From Diabrotica undecimpunctata (taxonomy: Eukaryota > Arthropoda > Insecta > Coleoptera > Chrysomelidae), in contig NC_092806.1 in the NCBI RefSeq assembly GCF_040954645.1, forward strand, positions 112,699,231 to 112,763,230: 64,000 nucleotides of DNA. Direction: 5' to 3'. Position 1 is the stretch's first letter. Each line of letters begins with the position of its first letter. Under the pieces are notes generated by a model, which did not search any database, was not told the origin of the DNA, and saw nothing but the letters and a program-made list of their open reading frames with translations. Positions 58,390 to 64,000 of the stretch are shown here, piece after piece. Both the position numbers and the translations under genes were made by a program.

Positions 58390-59130
58390 CCTTGCTTTGT
58401 CCCTACTATGCCGGCTCCCACACCCTCCGCTGTTTTTGAGCCATCAGTGTACCAGGTAGCTTCTGCTTGTATGGGTACACCTTCCTTCCAGTTGTCTCTG
58501 CCTGGTATATTAATTTTGAATTTATTGTCGAAGCTATATCTCGTAGCTGTTGCCCCATTACAATATCTGCTTTTATCTCCTCGATTAACTTTCTATTATC
58601 AGCATTATGCCCCTGGCTTTTGTGTTGCTGACTATGTATCAATATGTGTATCACTGATCTTGTTTCAACGCCGCTGTAGTTGTTTTTATGGTCCCCACAA
58701 TACACATGCATGTTTGCTTTATGTATTACTTAGCAGCTTAATTGCTCCCATTTGCTGCGTTTTTGTCCACTACGTCTCAGACTCATTGGTCGTTGTGTAT
58801 AACGAGATGATCATTTTGGGGTTAAGCCCCCAATTCTTACCGCATATTCTTTTACCCAAGGACACAGTAGCCTTCCGTGTGGTTTTCAGTATGTGAATAT
58901 TCCATGTAAGCCTATGATCATAATATAACCATACTTAGTTTGTTTCCTTGGCAAATGAAATCTCTGTTATTCCCAGCACCGGTGGTTTTAGGCCTTGTAA
59001 TGATGTCTTTTTGTGAAGTTGACAATTTGTGTCTTTTGAGCATTGACTATCAGTCTCTCTTGTTTACACCAGAGACCGACCATCTTGTTTATCGTACCGA
59101 GTGCGTGCTTGGTCCAAGGGTGTAAGAGGA
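58390..59130 (-). mobile_element. LINE fragment with RNase H domain (R1/Loa/Jockey type)
   Basis: The minus strand near 58500-58340 reads FKINIPGRDNWKEGVPIQAE, ATWYTDGSKTAEGVGAGIVG and KQGVHFTVSLSKNVTIFQA. This is the start of a LINE-encoded RNase H domain (the W.TDGSK..G.GAG box; TDGSK at 58434-58448 on the complementary strand). Upstream, from 59130 down, decayed pieces such as KRICGKNWGLNPKM fit the region between RT and RNase H. The domain is cut after FQA, so its later catalytic residues are absent. It is the only RNase-H-bearing LINE in the window. Confidence 0.62.
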
Positions 59131-59149
59131 AAAGTGAGTCTCAAGCGAT

Positions 59150-60660
59150 ACCCGAAGGATGATGGAAACCGGAGGGGATTATAGCGTTGGCGGAATATGT
59201 ACTCGATTCGTCGGAGGAAATCTGTATAAATACTTAATAGAAAAATATAAATACTAATAGCGAATGAGGAAGAAAGGGACAGCCGAGATGAGGAAAATTA
59301 AGAGACAAAAAGAAGAACAAACAGAGACACACAAGCGAAACAATGGAGAATTAAAGCAGCGGGAATGAAATGAAAATAAAATCAACCTACACAGAAGAAA
59401 AACAGAGAGAAATGTTAAAAATAGGGGATGCATAGACGAGTTAGTAAATCCAACAAAGGTGGTAGATGGTTAAATACGAAGAAAGATATTAAACGGAGAG
59501 CAACAACGGTATGACAAATTTGATGCGAAATAGAAACATTAGAGAATTAATATAGAGGAAACAGAGAAAAGGGAAAGGATAAGAAGAGAAAAATAACCGT
59601 GGGGACAATTAGGGAAAATCGTAGCCACACAGGTAGAAGTAAATGGCGAAGAGGCCAGAAGTAAAAAAGAAGAAGGGTGGAAGTACTACAAAAAAAAAGG
59701 GGGCGACAGAAAGTACCGACGAAAGGATGGAAATATTAGACGAAGGATGTCCAGAGAAGGCTTATAAAAAGTTAATCATCTGCGAAAATAGAATGTTGGG
59801 GCACAGGACGATGTGGCAATCCTGGCAACAAAGGTCGTAGCTGCCGGAAGAGCAAAGGGGAAATTTAGTTCAAGGTGCCCAGACTATATTCCTAATAACA
59901 TGTATAAGGAGAGGACAAAAAATATTTGAACATACAATTTCATAAATGTCTGCATTCCCTACTATTCCGACGATACGGCAACTCTGTGTGAAAATGACAA
60001 CGTCGAATATGGACAAAATGCAATGGATTTATTGGAACATTTTTTTTATTGAAACTAACTTTTTGACAAAATGATAACTACAGGACACTGAACTTAAGAA
60101 AAAAGAATATCACTATGCTTAAATGTCTTTTAAAACAACCAAAAATCATTGGCAAGAGTGCCCATAAATAACTGAGTGCTATTTATGGCGAAGTAAATGA
60201 ACTGATTATCAAGAAAGTTATTTTGGGACAAGTGATTTGTAATTGATTCTTTTGATGTATAAGAGCAGGCCCCTAATAACAAAAATATTAAGTAACGAAT
60301 AACTTAACATTGAGCGAAACTTTTGAAATGCTTTCTATTTATCCGCAATGAAAAATTAATATTTTTCCGATATTAGTTTCCGATATTAAATATCCAGTCG
60401 TTTTTTATGTATGTATATAAAAATACGATTGAACGTCTTCAGATATATTCGAAGAAATATAACAACAAATATTCTGAATGTCTTTTGACAATAACGGTTC
60501 GCAGTAACATTGGCGAATGCTGTTATATATTACATAAATCTCTTAATTAAAATTTAATCTTACACTTCCACGCAAAACTTTGTGCGGCCTGATTTCCTTT
60601 CTACATACATTTATAGTGAGATCTAGATATTTAAACATCAGTTCTGGAGGTTAAATTTAA
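59150..60660. other. Purine-rich segment, no recognised gene
   Basis: From about 59240 to 59900 the plus strand is strongly A/G-rich. It holds a short Lys-rich frame (59643-59840, KRPEVKKKKGGSTTKKKGAT), followed out of frame by DDVAILATKVVAAGRAKGKF. It could be a decayed LINE ORF1, but no zinc-knuckle or other defining motif is visible. The remainder is A+T-rich and empty. Confidence 0.35.
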
Positions 60661-60667
60661 CAAAAGG

Positions 60668-60795
60668 TCTTATAATCGATTATAATATTTAAAACATTTA
60701 ATTCAACTCAAACTATTCATAATATTACCTATCTTATAATCGATTATAGTATTTAAAACATTTAATTCAACTCAAACTATCCATAATATTGCCTA
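60668..60795. repeat. Tandem duplication, two 64-bp units
   Basis: 60668-60731 and 60732-60795 differ at only three positions. Each unit begins TCTTATAATCGATTATA, which contains the palindrome TATAATCGATTATA. Confidence 0.95.
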
Positions 60796-60829
60796 TCTTT
60801 ACTCTTAACTTTTAACTTTTTTTGTCTTC

Positions 60830-61520
60830 TTCTTTACCCTTTTTTTACCCTTGGAATTTTAAGGTCTATGTCTCTTTTACCTTCCTTCTTCCACTTTTTC
60901 CGCCTATTCCTCCTGTTAGTATTATTTTGAGTAGTCTCATCCTTTGAATATGCCCCAGCCATTTCAGTCTTTGTGATTTTATGATCCCTATGGTATTTGG
61001 TTCTCCATACATCGTCAATAGTTCTACTGTCGACTGTGGGACTTTCCTCTCTCACACGGTGAGCATGATTTGTTCTGATTTATTCATAGTTCATGTTTCA
61101 CTGGCATATAATACTATAGGCCTTATCACTGTCTTATATATTCTTATCTTAGCCCCTCTAGATATGTTTTTACTTCTTAATAAGTTGTTTAGGGCAAGTA
61201 TACAACGATTGCCAGCCATAATTCGCGTTTGGATTTCTTCTTTTATATTTGGTCTCCTGGTAAATGTCGCTCCTAGGTATTGGAATATTTCTACTTCTTC
61301 AAACTTATATGTTTTCCCTTCTGTGATTATTGTCAGGTATTGTCCTTGTATGTATTCTTGTTCTGTCCATTCCATATATTTGGTCTTTTCTTATCTTCTT
61401 TATGTATATCCCTTTCTTTCTCGCTTTCGCTTCTAGTCTTTTTAGTATTTTTTTAATTCTTGTTTACTTCTGGCTATCAGTATTATGTCATCAGCGAATG
61501 CTAGGTATTGGTATTTCCGT
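60830..61520 (-). mobile_element. RTE-like LINE C-terminal fragment
   Basis: The minus strand begins at QYLAFADDIILIA (FADD at 61487-61498), then an open segment 61375-61091 with TIITEGKTYKFEEVEIFQYL, GATFTRRPNIKEEIQTRIMA and YKTVIRPIVLYASET. After a shift it ends with RERKVPQSTVELLTMYGEPN, IKSQRLKWLGHIQRM and GGKSGRRKVKETDID. The order is catalytic box, FQYLGA, IYKTVIRPI, LKWLGH. It is 5'-truncated just before the catalytic box. Confidence 0.75.
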
Positions 61521-61539
61521 TAATATGCAAGTCTTGAAC

Positions 61540-62935
61540 TGAACTGAACATTGGCTGAACTTCTTACACCAGGAAAATTTGTCCATGATGAACTCTTTTT
61601 TCGATAAAAAGTCTCAGCTTAAATGGACATGAATCAGCACAGATGACAGTAAAAATGCAGTAGATTATATCATAACAAACAGAAAAGAAATAATCATAAG
61701 ACATCGAAGTACTCAACAAATTTTCAATAGGAAGCGGTAGAAGCTAATTCTCTGTCCTCGAAATTCGTAACTGTGAGCTCATAAATCGTAGTCATTTTCA
61801 CAATTTATTTTATATTTCACTCTGACACATGAACTCTGACCAATGAACTGTGTTTATTAATCTAATTTATCAACTTTATTTATTATAAAATGTTCTAAAG
61901 TGTACTAAAGTCTACTTAGTGTATTAAAGTCTTTATTTAATTTATATAAAGTCTTACAATAATTTATTTACACTAACACTATTTACACGATTCTAATTTA
62001 TATACTACATTTCCGCGTTCCAATTATTCAAACTCGATACAACTATTCCGACTAACTTGTTTACAATGAATGTCCTCTATATATACAAAACAGCCGTTAT
62101 TCTGGAGTCCCCTAGAATTCGGATGTTGACCTGTGCTGACTCCTCGCACAGATTAATCCGAGCTAAGATACTATTAAATGTCAAATTGGAAAGAACAAAG
62201 ATGATCCTAAAAACAAGAAAAAAGAAATGGACTCCCCCAGAAAACAACAACTTGTACGAAGATACACTAACCAGACACATACAAGACTTGTAAGATGAAA
62301 CAGAAGATGTAGAGCAAGCAAATGACGACATAAAGAAGGCACCCGACCGTTCTGACCCATAAAGAAGAACTAAGTCAAAATACCAAAGAGCTGATAGGTA
62401 AAAGAAGACAGCTGACGGAAAAATACGGCTCCAACCACACAACAATGAAGAAATTAAATAAAGATATCTACCGGTCAATCCGAAAAGACGTAAGATAAAA
62501 CAATACAAGAGACATAACTAAAATAACTAAAAAAAAACAAAAGTTTAAAAGTTTTGAGGTGAAATGCGAACAACATAGGCAACAAAAATATGTACTTACA
62601 AGATAAAAAACAAAGATGGAAACATTACTACTGATAGAACCAAAATCCTTGAGGTTGTTGAATCCTTTTATCGCGAAATGTATGAGAGCACCGACAAAAG
62701 CCCTGGAAAACAAATCACCTGGCGACGATGGAGTAGTGATCGAAGCGATCAAACTAGGTGGAAATAAAATTATCCAGGCTTTGGCCAAGCTTTTCACCGA
62801 ATGCATCTTCTACCAAAGAAAAACTCGTTCTCAATGGAACAATGCAGTCATTATTTTATTATACAAGCAAGGAGACATAACGGATCTAAAAAAGTACTTA
62901 TCAAAAAAAGAAGACGAATGCCGAATAGACCATCG
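61540..62935 (+). mobile_element. LINE fragment (family E), endonuclease end to RT start
   Basis: The endonuclease part (61550-61736) reads HWLNFLHQENLSMMNSFFDK, WISTDDSKNAVDYIITNRKE and then STQQIFNRK. It is interrupted at about 61737 and resumes at about 62141 with SSHRLIRAKILLNVKLERTK. The linker is frameshifted. The RT begins at 62700 with KSPGDDGVVIEAIKLGGNKI, IQALAKLFTECIF, RSQWNNAVIILLYKQGDITD and LKKY. There it is cut by the minus-strand CR1-like LINE at 62941. The SDH motif reads SSH. The copy is old and broken. Confidence 0.68.
61737..62140. other. About 400-bp insertion splitting the family E endonuclease
   Basis: This segment interrupts the endonuclease frame between the codons that read SIGSG in an alternative frame and SSHRLIRAKI. 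It is A+T-rich and non-coding, with a TATATATA box at 62077. Its ends were not resolved and no target duplication was seen. A solo LTR or a MITE are both possible. Confidence 0.45.
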
Positions 62936-62940
62936 CTACA

Positions 62941-64000
62941 CTAACATAATAATAACAATAACAATAACAATATCTTTATTTTTAGAAAATAATATACATT
63001 CCGTGAACATAAAATTATTTAAAAAAAAACAGTGTCACAAACGAAAATATTATTTACTTATTCCTAACCGTTACATATACAAATAGTCCTCCACAGAATA
63101 TGGCTCAAGAGCTACCAGTAATTTAAATATTTGATGTTTATACAAACTTAATCTTTCCTCCCTTTTAATAGGTTCAGGCAGTTTATTAAACAATTTGATG
63201 CAGCAATAAAGAGCGTTTTTTTCTGTTATACTTAACCTGTGTATTGGAATTTTATAATTATATAACCTGGTATTTACTATACTATTGGGCTCAAAGTTCC
63301 TAAAGAGTATTTTATTCTTATATAGAAACAGTAAGCATTCTTGAATAAATACAGCGTAAACTGTTAAAATATTATTACTCCTAAAATGCCCTCTACATGA
63401 TTCCCTACTTTTTAAGACAAACATAACTCTGATTATTTTTTTCTTAACCAGAAATACATTATTTATGTCCCTACTGTGGCCAAAATTTATTAGACCATAT
63501 CTAAATTTTGCTTCAAAATTAGCATGATACACTGTTTTTAATGAGTTACTATTCATGTATTTTTTTAGAACTCTAAAGCTGTAAATCACTTTACTCAAAG
63601 ACATACATAACTGGTCAACATGTTTATCCCAACATAAAAAACTGTCAATATATTTATAATCCTAAAAATTTGGTACTGCTGCTAATATTTAAAGTGTCCT
63701 TATTTACAATAATACTGTTTGGCATATCTGAATGTGCATAATTTGTCTTAAACAAAAGAAGATCTGTTTTATTTTGATTTAAAACCAACCTATTCATAGA
63801 AAACCAGTCTTTAGCTTTCTGGAACTCTAAACTAGCATTAACGCTTAGAACAGACATGTCTTTACCACTGACTAAAATGTTTGTATCATCTGCATAATTT
63901 GTTATGCTGGAAGTAGTATTAGCCACTAGACCATGAAGATCATTGATATAGATCACAAACAGTAAAGGACCAATCACACTTCCTTGTGGTACTCCAATAT
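62941..64000 (-). mobile_element. CR1/Daphne-like LINE, 3' half, runs off the window
   Basis: From the right edge the minus strand reads GVPQGSVIGPLLFVIYINDL, NYADDTNILVSGKDMSVLSV, KDWFSMNRLVLNQNKTDLLL and TKFLG. After one shift near 63650 it reads DSFLCWDKHVDQLCMSLSKV, then 534 bp open to 63071 (VYHANFEAKFRYGLINFGHS, RLSITEKNALYCCIKLFNKL). The 3' untranslated region ends in AATAAAGATA and a (TTATTG)n tail at 62943-62975. The GVPQGS...YADDT wording places it in the Jockey/CR1 superfamily. With a single shift in about 920 bp it is the youngest-looking LINE here. The 5' half lies outside. Confidence 0.82.

Noticed and set aside
58354..58896. 180-codon plus-strand frame resembling a membrane protein
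   Set aside because: It is antisense to the LINE RNase H and connecting region, where TDGSK is read on the minus strand.
59643..59840. Lys-rich frame as a nuclear protein or LINE ORF1
   Set aside because: The region is simply purine-rich. No zinc knuckle or coiled-coil pattern defines a family.

Overview
This looks like an A+T-rich insect nuclear DNA window. The organism is inferred from gene structure and repeat content: spliced exons with GT/AG borders, RTE-, Jockey- and CR1-type LINEs, Penelope-like elements, Tc1 and piggyBac transposons, a tRNA-derived SINE and long (TA)n tracts. The mixture suggests a beetle with a large genome, but species cannot be fixed from the sequence alone.

The only conserved host gene I can name with confidence lies on the minus strand. 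Four exons (50380-50300, 46207-46054, 30537-30392, 26287-26165) have compatible splice phases and join into a continuous series of ankyrin repeats. These match the N-terminal ankyrin block of ANKS1 (ANKS1A/Odin, ANKS1B; the fly homologue is CG4393). The 5' end of the gene lies beyond 50380 and I found no further exon below 26165. The left 26 kb is therefore probably a later intron or downstream sequence.

The introns are packed with mobile DNA. Intron A-B (46208-50299) is almost filled by a DUF7869-like transposase relic, a long-armed foldback element, a (TA)n tract and a LINE. Intron B-C (30538-46053) holds a Tc1 transposon split by two nested LINE insertions, a LINE tail, a Penelope-like inverted pair, a second Tc1 with terminal inverted repeats, a small inverted-repeat element, a 287-bp-period duplication and another Penelope fragment. 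Intron C-D (26288-30391) contains a third Tc1 copy with both ends recognisable.

The left part (1-26 kb) carries a full-length RTE LINE with a 12-bp target duplication (1130-4282), a Penelope endonuclease relic, an intact single-exon gene for a secreted PDI-like thioredoxin-fold protein (7371-7778), a FLYWCH/MULE relic, several LINE fragments, a SINE with a perfect 17-bp target duplication (15998-16292), a Tc1 relic and an RTE copy. The right part (50.4-64 kb) carries a second full-length RTE with an 11-bp target duplication (51518-54910), a piggyBac relic, a LINE RNase H fragment, further LINE pieces and, at the edge, a nearly open CR1/Daphne-like copy.

I see no operon-like or defence-like multi-gene system. 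The most interesting items are the PDI-like gene with a CHHC active site, the nearly intact DUF7869-type protein, the foldback element, the nested insertion marked by three copies of one short target site, and the (TA)n tracts sitting inside RTE reading frames. Family assignments rest on recognising protein motifs by eye; no database search was possible.
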